Positions 11,721 through 23,500 of a DNA stretch of 64,000 bases are shown one piece after another. This stretch comes from Dama dama. Taxonomy: Eukaryota > Chordata > Mammalia > Artiodactyla > Cervidae. Made by a program: the position numbers and the translations under genes. The stretch spans positions 121,156,501-121,220,500 of the forward strand of contig NC_083685.1 of the NCBI RefSeq assembly GCF_033118175.1. The letters are read 5' to 3'. The notes beneath the pieces are model-generated. The model saw nothing but the letters and a program-made list of their open reading frames with translations, searched no databases and was not told the origin of the DNA. The stretch's first letter is position 1. Every line of letters begins with the position of its first letter.

Positions 11721-11989
11721 CCATAAAAAACAGGTCAGCATAATTGTTGTTCTGCAGAAAAACTTAAGTCACAGACAACTTAAGTAGCTCTGAAGGCCAC
11801 ACAGCCTTACCTCTGATTCTGATTCTGTGTCTTAGAAATCCACAGTACCATTATTTCTGACATCTCCCCACCCCTTCCTTGCCTCTTCAGACACAGCATT
11901 TCTAGGACTTTACTTTTTTTTAATCCAACCTCAGTTAGCCATCCCACAGCTCAATAGAGGCATCATGACATCATAATCTACAAGAAGCA

Positions 11990-12200
11990 AGCTGTTTGCT
12001 GAAACCTGAATGAATCAGACAAGAGAAAGGTTAGGCGGCCAGGGGGAGCTAAAAGCCCCTAAAAGTTTAAAGAGGTTCTGCCAAATGGGTGATTGGCTCC
12101 CGCTGAGATTAGTTTTAATCAATTATTAAGCAACAGTTTAATATTTTAAGAGTTTGCTCAATCACAGAGAAATGAAAACATTTCATGACTTTCTTCTCCT
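11990..12200. promoter_or_regulatory. Candidate conserved element with CTCF-like site and homeodomain motifs
   Basis: GCGGCCAGGGGGAGC at 12,035-12,049 resembles the CTCF core. 12,113-12,130 is a run of overlapping homeodomain-type TAATCA/AATTATTAA. The stretch is repeat-free. Conservation cannot be checked here. Confidence 0.35.
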
Positions 12201-12208
12201 GTACTTTC

Positions 12209-12310
12209 CAAAATTTAAAAAAAAAAAAAAAAAGCAAAACAAGTGAAGACACAGTTGCATGGATTTAAAAAAAAAAAAGATTTTTATTGAAATAATTGGA
12301 TGTCTTTTTT
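12209..12310 (+). repeat. Poly-A tracts and A/T-rich low complexity
   Basis: Two A-runs of 11 or more bases at about 12,217 and 12,267, and a T-run at about 12,306, with no attached element recognised. Confidence 0.7.
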
Positions 12311-12764
12311 TTTAACTTCTTTTTATCCCCCACAAAGCTCCATCCAACATGAGCCCAGGTGGTGCAGAGTTCTGATTGCCTGACATCCCAGCATGTTATG
12401 TTCAAGGGAAATTTGTCCTAAAGTGCCCTGGCTCACTGACAGTGGAGAGGCAGCCCCTTTTCTCAAGGTCTCCAGGTGGGCCATGTGGGAGAGCCTAGCA
12501 TCAGGTCCTTAAGCTCTGTCTGTCCTCTGCAGATCCGAGTTACCCCACCCCTCCTTGCTCCCCAAGCCCTGCCTTTCCAGCCAATAATCCAGGAACTGGG
12601 AGGAAAAGGATAGAAAGCAACAGAGTAGAGAAGAATAAAAGTACATTACCAGCTATATGATCAACCCTGGAGCAATATTTATTCTGTGGTCAATTCCTCT
12701 TTGAAATCTTTGATATAAGGTAGCTTTTTGAATATGAATCCCTTTGATATAAGATAGCTTTTTT

Positions 12765-13465
12765 CATTCATGCATCTATTCATAAACCCACCCATCATCC
12801 ATGCACACATAGCCTCATCCACACATTCATCCATCCACCCATCCAGCTATCCATCCACCTATCCATGCATCCATCCACTCATCCTCCACCCATCCATCTA
12901 CACACCTATCTATCCATCTGTCTATGTATCCATCTCTCCAACCATCCATCTATCCATCTACCCATCCATCTTTCCATCCACCCATCCATCAAACCAGTCA
13001 ATCCTAAAGAAAATCAATGCTGAATATTCATTGGAAGGACTCATGCTGAAGCTGAAGTTCCAATACTGTGGCCACCTGATGTGAAGAGCCCACTCATTAG
13101 AAAAGACCCGGATGCTGGGAAAGATTGAAGACAGGAGGAGAAGGGAACAATAGAGGACAAGATGGTTGGTTGGCATCACCAACTCGATGGACATGAGTTT
13201 GAGCAAGCTCCAGGAGAGGGTGAAGGACAGGGAACCTGGTGTGCTGCAGTCCATGGGATTGCAAAGAGTCAGACATGACTGAGCGACTGAACAACAATAA
13301 CAGTCCATCTAACTACTCATTTATCCATTCATCCGCTCATCCAACCATCCACCACTCAGTCACCCACCATTCATCCTTCAATCCATCTATTCAGCCAGCC
13401 AGCCAGCCAGCCAGACATCTATCCATCAATCCATCCATCCGTCTACCCATTCATCAAGGTGCTAA
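12765..13465 (+). repeat. (ATCC)n array split by a BovB insertion
   Basis: Imperfect ATCC/CCAT tetranucleotides at 12,765-12,990 and 13,302-13,462, with CCAG units at about 13,396-13,415. The central 310 bases are a BovB 3' end. Confidence 0.93.
12991..13301 (+). repeat. BovB LINE 3' end inside the (ATCC)n array
   Basis: The same ORF-tail and 3'UTR as at 54,960-55,250, ending 'gactgagcgactgaacaacaataac'. 5'-truncated at the array junction. Confidence 0.93.
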
Positions 13466-13849
13466 GTGCTAAACTAAAATCTCCTCAAAGTAAGCTGGGC
13501 ATGAGGGAGAGAGTGGTCCATCCTCAGGGCAGTTAGGCCTCACAGGGAAGGGCCTCTGCGCTCAGTCCAAGTAAACCAGATGGGGTGAGGAGCTGCCAGT
13601 CCAGAGAGAGAGACCAACACTGAGACATGGGCCCCAAACCCCATTTGGTTCATCTGAGCCAGCTCCAGCATATTCTGCCCCTTCAATATCCAGTATCCTG
13701 CCCTGTTGAATAAGGACATCAACCATTCTCTAGGGGCCTGCAGAGTGGGGGCTACTTTGAAGTGGTATGTGTGCGGGGCAGACCCCAGCATTTCCTGCCG
13801 GTCCCTGTCTCCCATGGGAAGTTCATGGGGGGAGGAGGCGGTCAAGATT

Positions 13850-14470
13850 GGAACCTGTTTCAGCAGATTATTCAGATCCATTTGCTGTATCTAGATCATG
13901 TTGTGTCCTAATTAATGCAGACCTTCAAGGTTGTACTGTATTTGCAAAGTTTTCTGAAATGGGCCAGCGCTTTAAACTACTTCCGCCTCCCCACCTGGAA
14001 TTTTCTCTTCCTCCCTGAGGCTGCCCCCAGAAGCCCCCAAGCTTCCGCTCGTGGAGGGGAGTCCTTCTGTACAGCGGGAACATGAGAACTTGCTTTTGAC
14101 TTTTCTGAACTCTGAGCCTCACTAACCAGGGGCATCAGATAACTGATTTGCCCCTATAAAATTCATAAGTGACTAACCCATCCAAGAATTCCCAGGCTGC
14201 TCCTGGCCGGACGTTCTGTCCTACTGGTGTGGGTTATTTTCAGCGGACGTCACCGAAGAGGGGGTGGATCTCAGTCAGGAGCTATGGCTGCAGGGATGCT
14301 GGGCCCTGCCAGGGCCGAGCCTTGCCTACAGTCTCTGGGTTCGATAACAGGGTTTGCTTTAACTCTTCAGACAGGGGATCTGTATATCCTAAAGACAGTA
14401 TGTAAAATATTTATTAAGAAGAGTATCTATTTTTAACTAGGGGTGATTTCAGTTCTATTATTCATGCAGC
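13850..14470. promoter_or_regulatory. Candidate enhancer-like, repeat-free block
   Basis: Motifs seen: TAATTAA at 13,909-13,915; GGACGTCA at 14,245-14,252 (CRE-like, 7 of 8); an exact MEF2 consensus CTATTTTTAA at 14,427-14,436. No SINE or LINE interrupts 600 bases. The role is an inference. Confidence 0.35.
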
Positions 14471-17400
14471 CTCGGAGGGCAGGCTTCATGCTTGGCAGCT
14501 TGCAGGAACTGAGGGACCAGACAGAGGGGAATCTGGAATCAGAGGAGGGAGGTCTGGGGGAGGGCAATGGGGGAATTCCAGGGGGTGGGGGTGGGGGCAG
14601 CTAATGTCGCCTGCCTGATTTCAGTCAAACCTCCACATTTAGGGAATTGTTCACAGGAGCTGGTGAAAACTTTGGCCCCGTTTTAAACCCAAAGCCATGT
14701 GCACTCGCAGCCAACTCTTTCGAGGCTCCCTCTTACAGGGGTCTGGCCCTGTAGGAATTGAGGAACATGCCCCCTCCGTGTGCAGAGCCGGGTAAATATC
14801 CCTGTTAGAGACAGGTGCCTGCTTCCCTGGCAGCCCCATGCCGATGAGTCTCGAAAAACAAGCGGCAGCCTGCCAGAACGCAGACCAGGATGTGCTTGGC
14901 AACTGATGGGACTGGTGAGTGTGCCAGGGTGGTGATCCACTGCCGGATGAGCTTCGCTCGCCCTTCATTCCCCCAGATCTCCCCAGAGCTGCCAAACATC
15001 TGGAGCAGGGGTAAAGCACAGGGGCTCAGGGTGGGTCACCAAGCGGGAATCCTGAGTCCGCCAGGACCAACTCTTGACCCGGGGCCAGTCCCTTGGTCAC
15101 TCAGAGCCTCAGTGCTCTCATCTGTGAATGGGGAACCCAAGAACATTCCCCCCCAGAGGTGTTCTAGTCACAGAAGGCGCTCCTATCTGTGCTGCCCCAG
15201 CACCACTGCAGACGGTCAGTGTCTGGGAGTGGACACACGGTCCCCGAGGGTGCAGGGCTCTCACTGAGATGTCAAGACCTCCATTCTTTGGGTGAGGAAG
15301 TGATGACAGAGGTAGAGAAATGGAGACAGATGCCAGGCCTTGTGCCCAACACAGGTTATTTCAGTTGAGCCTGTGCACTTTGCATTATTGATGCCACTTC
15401 CAGGTGAGGAACTGGTCCCCACAAACCCTTCCATCCTTCCTCATACACATGGGGACCCAGTGTCAGAGAAGAGGCCCCAAACGGGGTGACGCTCAGGCCA
15501 TTACCTCCTGCTCAGCAGTCCAGCGTGCAGACCCGGAGCCTCACTTGTCTCATTCCCAGAGGTGGGCCCAGAGTGGGGTGCCCTTGAGAAGCACGGGCTG
15601 TGACAGATACCCTGAATCCCTGCTGCAGCCTGACTCTGCCCAGTGGAATCAGAGGGGAGGATGAGAGCAGGACAGGGGAAGGCACAATGCCTGGGGTTTA
15701 AAGAACATCAGGGGCGAACACAGAGGGACAGAGGAAGGCAGGAACCAGGACAGCTTGGTCAGTGCCAGAGGGCCCCGTGTAAAACCCAATTACCACTCCT
15801 GCTGTGAAGGGACCGCTGGGAAGGTCACTAGGTCAGAGTGGTTCTGGCCCTTGGCTCACTCAGCTCACCTTGGCCTGCATCCTGGCACAGATCCCCAGAC
15901 AGGTCACCGCGGCCACCTGGGCCCCAACTCCTCAGCAGAGAATGGGGGTTGGGGGGAGGAAGATGCAGAACTCCAAACTACTCCTTCCCTGGAAGGTTGG
16001 TGGGGAGACACCTGCCCCCTCCTGGGGACCTCCTCAGCTGCCCTGCATCCTGCTCTGTCCCACACCCTCTTCTGCTCTTGCTCCTGCGGAGCTCTCAGCT
16101 GGAGTGAACCCACAGATGCCAGGACATCACCCAGCTCAGGCTGGCCTTGCTCTCCAGCCTGCATCCTGGGATGGTCGCCCTGGCACCCTAGTGACCTCCT
16201 CACCTCCCCCCTCCCATGTCCCACCTTCTGCTCCCTTTCAGCTTTGCAGCCCAGAATCTTCCCACCCCGCTCCCAGGCTCCCCAGTCCCAGGAAATACCC
16301 AGGGAACTGGCACAGATTCAGGGCCACTCGGTCACATCCAGCAGGTTTTGACAACTGTCCACAGAGTGTGAATTATTTCTCATGGGCATCTAGGTTTTTT
16401 TTTTAAGTGTTATTAAGCATAAAATTAATAAATGAAGATATGCCATCACCATTTTTAAAGAAAAGAAGACAGAAGCCTGGGTTGGGTGGAGGTGGAAACC
16501 CTCAACGGTCAGATAAAAACTGAGACGTAGTCTAGGTATCTTCTGAGTCCTCTCTGACCCAAGCCTGTTGGGTTCGATTAATTCAGTTTGGTTCTGGGCC
16601 CCCAGGCATCCCACCCCCACCTCTGACTATGGCCAGCACCCCACCCCGGACTCCCACCACTCTGGAACAGCAGGACTCCCTCCTGAGGAGCTCTGCCACC
16701 AGCCAATACTCAGTCTCACCTTTGACCTGAGGTCAGATTCCCACCCCCACACACGCCTGCCAGCAGGGTCCCGGCACCTCCTCACATTAGAGTGGGAGAT
16801 GGGCAGCTAGCTGGGCCTCACCCCAAACCACCTGCATGGGACAATCCAGGGCTGCACATACGTCAACCCCCACAAGAGCTGGTGACTCTAGGCTCAGCTC
16901 CCGGACGTGGAGACCATCGCTGTCTCTATTCTACACACCAGAGACCACGGTTTATCAAGTTGGTGGGACCTGCACACAGGGACAAGGACTTGCACCCACG
17001 CTGGCCTGTTGCCAAAACCCGTCCCCACAGCCACCGGAGTGCACCGCCTGCCCCAACCCCCAGCTCTGGGTTCTGAACCATATGGCCATCTCTAGGCTCC
17101 ATGTCCAGCTCGGGGAGGAAGGAGGGCCATGGAAAGCACCCAGGGACATCACCCTCTGGCTGGTCTCACCACACTTGCTATGCTCCCTCCTGGGGATGGC
17201 CGGCCCCACAGCCCTCCCATGCCATCCTGAGTGGGGGCACAGTGCCTACACCCATCCCCCATTCTGTTCATAGCCTGGGGAATAAGAGGTACCTGACCCA
17301 GAAGCGGAGCACACGAGAGGCTTCTCTCCCGCCCCTGCGCTCCCTGGCGAGGGCTGCCTTGCAGCGTGCCAGGGCGCTCTGGGGTGGACACACGGCGAAA

Positions 17401-17705
17401 CTTCCTAATGGCCAAGTTATTGCCTTTATTTATGTCCCTTCGTGGAGATGCTCCAGGCTTCCCAGCAGCAAAACACTTTAACAACAGTAAGAGAAGCCTG
17501 GATCCCAACTATAGGAACCCTGGAACCTGCAGCTGGCACTCAGCTCCATCCTGGAGGGTGGGCTGGGGAGGACAGTCAGCTCCTTCGTGGAGGGAGGGGT
17601 GTAAGTGGGCAGCTGGGGCTGAGGGCTCGCAGATATCGAAGAGGAGGTGCAGCCTGACTTGCTGGGTTGCAGCTGCTGCGAGCCACTCTTGGTCTTGATG
17701 GACGG
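14471..17705. other. GC-rich intergenic DNA, no gene recognised
   Basis: Open frames are plentiful but overlap on both strands and match no family I know. One MIR remnant at about 15,055-15,130. G-rich runs at 14,560-14,600. AT-rich patch 16,370-16,450. Confidence 0.5.
15055..15130 (+). repeat. MIR fragment
   Basis: 'cttgacccggggccagtccc', 'tcactcagagcctcagtg' and 'tcatctgtgaatgggga' follow the MIR order. Confidence 0.6.
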
Positions 17706-18140
17706 TACTATGACAGCATATTGAGAATCTGTTATGTCCAGACAGTGTGCCAGGGGCTTCATACATTTCCTCTCCTGCCATCTTCCCAAAAATCCCATGT
17801 CTCGTTATCACCATATTTCAGATGTGCTCATTGGCGTTCAGAGAGGTAAACTTGAGCAACGACCACAGTTGGTCATCACTGTGTGAGTACGTGCTAAGTC
17901 ACTTCCGTCGTGTCTGATTCTTTGCGACCCCATGGACTGTAGCTCGCCAGGCTCCTCTGTCCATGGGACTCTCCAGGCAAGAATACTGGAGTGGGCTGCC
18001 ATGCCCTCCTCCAGGGGATCTTCCCAACCCAGGGACTGAACCCATATCTCTTATGTCTCCTGCACTGGCAGGTAGGTTATTTACCACTAGTGTTACCTGG
18101 GAAGCAGTAGGATCCAAACCCAGGCTTCTGGGGTGGGGTG
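17706..18140 (-). repeat. MIR, antisense, interrupted by a Bov-tA
   Basis: 'agaatctgttatgtccagacag', 'gtgctcattggcgttcagagaggtaaacttgagc', and after the SINE 'taggatccaaacccaggctt', all antisense MIR blocks. Confidence 0.7.
17888..18107 (-). repeat. Bov-tA SINE, antisense
   Basis: Left end 'gtgctaagtcacttccgtcgtg' (the family 3' end on minus), 'ccaggcaagaatactggagtg' core, 'gatcttcccaacccagg' B-box region and 'tacctgggaagc' head. Confidence 0.93.
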
Positions 18141-18155
18141 GGGTGGGGTGTGTAG
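18128..18155 (+). repeat. (GGGGT)n short tandem repeat
   Basis: Four to five GGGGT units. Quadruplex-capable. Confidence 0.8.
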
Positions 18156-18159
18156 GCAA

Positions 18160-19644
18160 AGCTATGTTACTAACTGTGCAGCTGCACCCTTCAGAGGTAA
18201 GAAAGTTCCTTCAATGATCTTTCCAACACACACACAACCACACTACCTCTTTCTCCAGTGACCCTCATCTGTGTCTGAAACCCAGGCCCCCTCCACTCCT
18301 CCCAAATGCCTTGCCCACATCGGTGATAAGTCGGTTTGTAACAGCTGAAACAGCATCCTCCACTGGGCAGGATGCTGGTTGCAAAGAGCAAAGTTTAACT
18401 TAACTGGGGTCAAGTTAAACAGAAAAGGTATTTTTGGGAAGGTATCACTTTCCTTAAGGGAAAACAGAAACCAGGAGAATGAAGCATGGGCAGGCCCAGG
18501 GAAACTGGGCTGACCCCTTGGTCAACTTGTCTGTCAGGACATGGGACTAGGAGGCCACTAGGTCACACCACAGTCAAAGCATTCTGATGTGTCAGTTGCT
18601 ACAAATGACAGGTGCCCTTTCTCTTTACCTCCCAAGGGATGTCCCCCACAGGTCATCGAGGCCTCCTATTACCTTGGTCACTCGGGGATCCAGTCACTCT
18701 GCCAGGGAGACAGAAAGGGTGATGTGGGGGTTCTGAAATGCCCTGGGCTAAAGCCATGCTCAGGCTGGATTCAATGACCGCACGAGGCCTCCAGCCACAG
18801 GGGTCAGCGTGGCGTCCCCCTGCAGAAGAAGATGGAAATACTTGGACAACACACCAAGAGTGGTCACCAGGGTCATTTGTTAGCATTGGGTTTCCCCGGG
18901 AAGTGAGAACCCCTTCAGCTGTTATCAGGAAACCGAAGAAGCCCTGGGGGCTGGTCCCTGGCCTCACTAGGCTAACCGGACAAGCCCTGGGGAGGGCAGT
19001 GCCTGGCATCTCCACCAAGCCCATCTAGCTCTGCTGACCCCTAAAGAGCTGATCATGCCCCTGGGACAGAGGGCACAGCAGAGGAAACCCCCTTCTGCTG
19101 AATCCCCTCGTCCAAGCCATGGAGAACCATCTGGACTTCCCATGCGGCAGATTGGGGCACCTCCAAGATTTAACAGAAGCTGAGGAAGCCACCACGGGCA
19201 GAGGGCACTCACCCATGCCTCAGTGACAGGCCCTCATGCAAAGGGGACCGGAGCCTGCCATCCAGGGCTCCTACTGCTGCCTTGCTCCTGGTCTCTCTCT
19301 CCCCTTGGGAGCCCTCGTCACCCTTCACAGATGCCTTCCCAGTACTGGAAGTCGTCATGCTCAGTCAAGGCTGGCTGGTGACTATCCATATGCCGTCCTG
19401 GCCCCTCTCCGTGAGACTCCCTTCCCCAGGACGCTGCCCTTCCTGTGGTGACGGTGACCACTTTCCTCTAGTGTGTCCATCCCAGCCCACCTCTTCCAGA
19501 GAGCCTTCCAGGAGGTCTGGGAATAGGCCACAGAGGAGCTGGAGGCTGGGGGTTGGGGGGTGGGGACACTGGGTCCTTGGGCAAGCATCTGAGCTCCTCT
19601 GTGTGGCTTCAGTTCCTGCATTTGTAGTGAGGGGTGGGGACCAT
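18160..19644. other. Intergenic DNA, no gene recognised
   Basis: Unique-looking. Contains a 9-base perfect inverted repeat at 18,393-18,420. Confidence 0.5.
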
Positions 19645-20225
19645 ATGATCCACCCATTCCCACTTCTGGGTATATATATATAAAATCAGTGAAGGCGGGG
19701 TCCAGGAGAGATATCTGTACACCCACCTTTAGAGCAGCACCATCCCAATCACCAAATGGTGAAAGCAACCCACCTGTCCATCATCAGGTGAGTGGATAAA
19801 CCAAATGCAGTCCATTCATACAACAGAATAGTACTCAGCCTTGAAAAGGAAGGATGCTCTGACACCTGCTACAACATGGAAGGACTTTGAGGACATTATG
19901 CTCAGCGAAATAAGCCAGTGGCAATAGGACAAATATGTATGATTCCACTTATATGAGGTCCTTAAAAGAGTCAAATTCAGGAAGACAGAGGGTGGAATGA
20001 TGGGTACCCGGGCCTGCAGGGGCGAGGGATAGAGAGTAGAGTTTCAGTGGGGCAGAGTTTCAGTTTGGAAAGATGAAAGATTCCTGGAGAGCATTGCACA
20101 ACAATGTGAAGGTACTTAAGACCACTGAACTGTATGCTTTAAAATGGTAACAATGGTAAATTTTTAAGTTATGTATGTATTACCACAATTTAAAACATTT
20201 TAAAATTTAAATTAAAAAATTTAAA
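19645..20225 (+). repeat. L1 LINE 3' region, sense
   Basis: Begins in the ORF2 C-terminal and 3'UTR region ('gatccacccattcccacttctgg'), continues with 'aatagtactcagccttgaaaagg', 'tgattccacttatatgagg' and 'actgaactgtatgctttaaa', and ends in an A/T-rich tail. Confidence 0.88.
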
Positions 20226-20404
20226 AGGTGGAGAGAGAGAGCTGTTGTGCAGGGGCCCAACTTGACGTGTGACACAGAAGCCCACTTTCCTTCCTTTTCT
20301 GTGTCTTGGCAGGAGCCCCCTACTCCGGGATCTATGGCTCAGCCTTTCCTTCATTCCCTTATGTTATTACTAGTACCTGAGCATCTTGAGGGAGAGAAAG
20401 ACAA

Positions 20405-20585
20405 AAAACAATCATAATCAGCATTTACTAAGTTTTACCAAGTTATTTCTGCAGACTAACACCATTCTAAAAGCTTTACAGGGCTTGTCCAATTTAACCC
20501 TTGACAGCCCAGAGAGGTGAAGTCACCTGTTCAAGGTCACACAGCAGCTGAGCAGAGGAGCCAGCTCTGGCCCAGGCATGTTGCT
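20405..20585 (-). repeat. MIR, antisense
   Basis: 'cagcatttactaagttttacc', 'acaccattctaaaagctttaca', 'gagaggtgaagtcacctgttcaaggtcacacagc' and 'gaggagccagctctggcccaggc': a nearly complete MIR. Confidence 0.85.
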
Positions 20586-20589
20586 CAAG

Positions 20590-22215
20590 CCATCTCTCAT
20601 TGCCAGGCTTCCTGACCATCTTCCCACCGCCCAGTAGTGTCTAGAGTGTGCTCCAAGTCAGCGCTCATGTAGTGCCTGGGAAACAGGCAAAGAAAACAGC
20701 AGTGCCCAAGAGCCTGGGTCCTGTTCCTGGGCTGTAGCCAGGCCAAGCTTCTCCGTTACCAAGTGTGTGCTTTCTAATGCATGGTGGGCTTGCCAGGAAG
20801 GAGTCGTCTGTTCTTCTTCTATCTGTGTGGCGATGCCAGCCACACCCTTCTGTCTGGATGCAGCCCCTGGCCCCAGCACGCCTTCCTTCCCTGGGGACCC
20901 TCAGCTGCCCAGCTGTATGGCCCATGGATCTCATCATACCATCATCCAAGCTCACAGGTTCTTTGAAAACCACATTTCCCTTGTCCTATTTCCCCAGGAA
21001 TGTAGGAAGGCAGCCCAAGTGATGCAAAGGCCCCACGGGGTCTGGAGACCCTGGTCAGCACTGTCTCTGGCCCTCTTCTTAGGAAACCTTCATATCTCAG
21101 ACATTTAGACCCCTGCTCTAGCCCCCGTGATACCTGTGGCTATTGCCCAGGGAAATGGACCCCTCCAGGAGTCTTCGGGACAAGCAGGCTGCAGCTGAGG
21201 GTGGCCATTGCCTTGTGTGGGCATTTGGGACATTGAGGATTCACCGTAAGCCCACCACGATTGGACATAGACCTGTGCACTGAAGTGAGCGGTGACAAGT
21301 CATGTCCTGGACACATGATGTGTATATGTGGGTGGTGAGACCCATGTGTGCAAGAGAGGAGGGCACCAATGCACCTGCCACTGTGGGTGCACCCTAGGCA
21401 CACGGTAAATGCTATGGCAGCAAATCAGTTTTACAAAGCAATGTGTCCTCTCTCTCCAGCTGGCCCCAGGAGGCTTAACTTAATCACTCTGGAACAATGT
21501 CAGAAGATAGCCCCGGATGCACAAATCCCTGCTTTCTGAGACAAACGAGACAATCAGTGCCCTCTCTGGGCCAGCAGGTCTGAAGTGCCCTCAGACAGAG
21601 GTGCCCTCGGGCAGGGTTAGGAGGTTGCCTAAGAGTCTCTTCTGGCCCATCTGTACTTGCTCCCCCTCCCCGGTTCACTTCTCTCCCCTCCCCCACCAGA
21701 ACCAGAGCTCTCATGAGCCCCTCCTCCCTCCCTGGAAAGAGCAAAACTGTCCCCCTCACCTCCCAGTGAAGCCCCTCATCAGAAACAAAATCCCAGTCTA
21801 TTAGCTGCAGGGTGGGAGGCATCACCCAGGTCCTCTCTGGGAGGGAGTGAGGTCCAGACAAAGAAATAAGACTTACAGTGGCCTTTCAGACACTTGTGAT
21901 TCCCAGCAGGGGTTCTGTGGACTGCGATCCTGTCACTAGGAGCCACCTGCCCCACGGCAACATGGGGGGTGATGCTGACCCAGATCTGGGAGGTCCTTCA
22001 CTCATTCTCAGGAAATCACGGCAATGATTTTATGGGGCAGCGGGGGTGACCAGAGCTCAGACAGCAGAGGTAACTTGCAGAAGGCCACACAGCCCTGAGT
22101 TCAGGGTGGGGTGGCAACTCTGGTCTGGAGGGGCCCAGGGTCTGCAGGGAAAGCCTCCCCCATCGCCGCCTGAGCCCTCCTCCAGTGTCTGGGTTCCCGG
22201 GAGCTGCCCTTTCCC
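20590..22215. other. Intergenic DNA, no gene recognised
   Basis: A MIR remnant lies at about 22,025-22,110 (antisense, 'agaggtaacttgcagaaggccacacag'). Nothing else is supported. Confidence 0.5.
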
Positions 22216-22219
22216 CGGG

Positions 22220-22745
22220 GCTGATTATAGAAAGGGAAACAGTACAAGCTTTGGAGAAATAATTTCTATGAATGGTCCAGTCACCCTCCCTCCAGCAGCA
22301 GCAGCGGCAGCCTGGCCGGCAGCCAATCAGAGAGGGGCCCACTGCTCCCGCCCTGGGAAGGCCCCCTCCCTCTCCTGGGGCTTGGGATTCCCCCTTCCCC
22401 CCCAGATCTGCTCAGCCCCAACCTGAAGCCTCTCTCTCCCTTTATGTCCTTTTAAAGGGAACACTGCAGATTTAAACCACAAATTAAATTTTTAATGAAA
22501 CCGCATACAGTAGTGCCTGATGCCATGCAATATTGATGAGATCACAGTGTCCGGCCGGCGGGAGCTTGCCCTGGAAAGCTTTTTAGGATGTTACGCAATA
22601 TGGAACCAAATTAATTATTTGCAACAAAGGGATCCGTGTCTCTGTAGTGCTGCTGGAGCCCAGCGAGTGTAAAACAGGCGCCTTTCATTACTGCCAGCTA
22701 TAAATGGCAGTCACGGGAAGGAAGCGGTGACTTTACAGACCCAGA
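22220..22745. promoter_or_regulatory. Candidate conserved enhancer block upstream of NPTX1
   Basis: Repeat-free, AT-rich sequence embedded in GC-rich DNA with densely packed motifs: TTACGCAAT at 22,591-22,599 (C/EBP or PAR-bZIP type), TTAATTA at 22,611-22,617 (homeodomain), AACAAAGG at 22,623-22,630 (SOX/TCF type), and a 7-base inverted repeat ACTGCCA...TGGCAGT (22,690-22,711) whose loop holds an ATAAAT core. No open frame fits. The density and base composition are those of developmental enhancers; linkage to NPTX1 is an inference. Confidence 0.5.
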
Positions 22746-23395
22746 TACTATGAGTGTGAGGCCGAGATAAAAGGATGGAGGAGAGGGAGAGGGAGTGTGT
22801 GCTCATGCGAGACAGAGAGAAAGGGGGGGGTGGAGAGGCCCTGCCAGGGAGCACCAAGGCCTGCCAGCCACACGCTGCAGCAAAATGCAGCTCACGTCTT
22901 AGAAGTCTTAGAAGCAGGCTCTGAGTTCCTCCACCCAGTGCGCCCGGGCAACCCCTCACTTAAAGGGGCAGCAGGGCTGGGCACGTCCAGAGGGAGGTCG
23001 GATATGATGTCCCCCACCTGGGGTGACAGCTGTCCACGCAGCGGGGCCCGAGTCTGGCCATCAGAAGGTGGGCTTCCCAGTGACTAGGTCTCAGTCCTGC
23101 TGTAATACTCTCCCAGCTGTGCCTGGTCCAGCTCTAATGAAGGGCCCCTTCTGCAGGGTACCCACAGCCTGCCCAGGACCTAGAGAGAATGTGGCTGGGC
23201 CAAGCAGCCTAGTGGACCCCTCCAGGCTGGTGGAGCTGAGCCTGCAAGAGCCTCCCTGGGTGTCTGGTCACCTATGGTCAGACAAGACTGTGGTGTGGGC
23301 TCGGGGAATGAGCCCACACTCTGGACAGGAGCTGCCTTCTTGGGCCCCCAGACCCTCCACACCAGTCCCAGTGCTGGTCCTCCACTGGTCCACTC
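22746..23395. other. Intergenic DNA, no gene recognised
   Basis: A purine-rich (GA)n-like patch is at 22,775-22,840. No supported gene. Confidence 0.5.
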
Positions 23396-23399
23396 TGTG

Positions 23400-23500
23400 C
23401 TCTGAACATGACTTCCGGGGAGGCACAGAATATCCCTCTTTCACAGATGAAGAAACCGAGACTCCAGAGACTGAGTGACTTGTCTTAGGTTTAAGACTAG
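23400..23500 (-). repeat. MIR fragment, antisense
   Basis: 'ctttcacagatgaagaaaccgagactccagagactgagtgacttg' fits antisense MIR. Confidence 0.7.

Noticed and set aside
15755..16406. Two overlapping open frames of about 200 codons
   Set aside because: Two frames of the same strand are open together, with low-complexity Pro/Ser content and no splice or family support.
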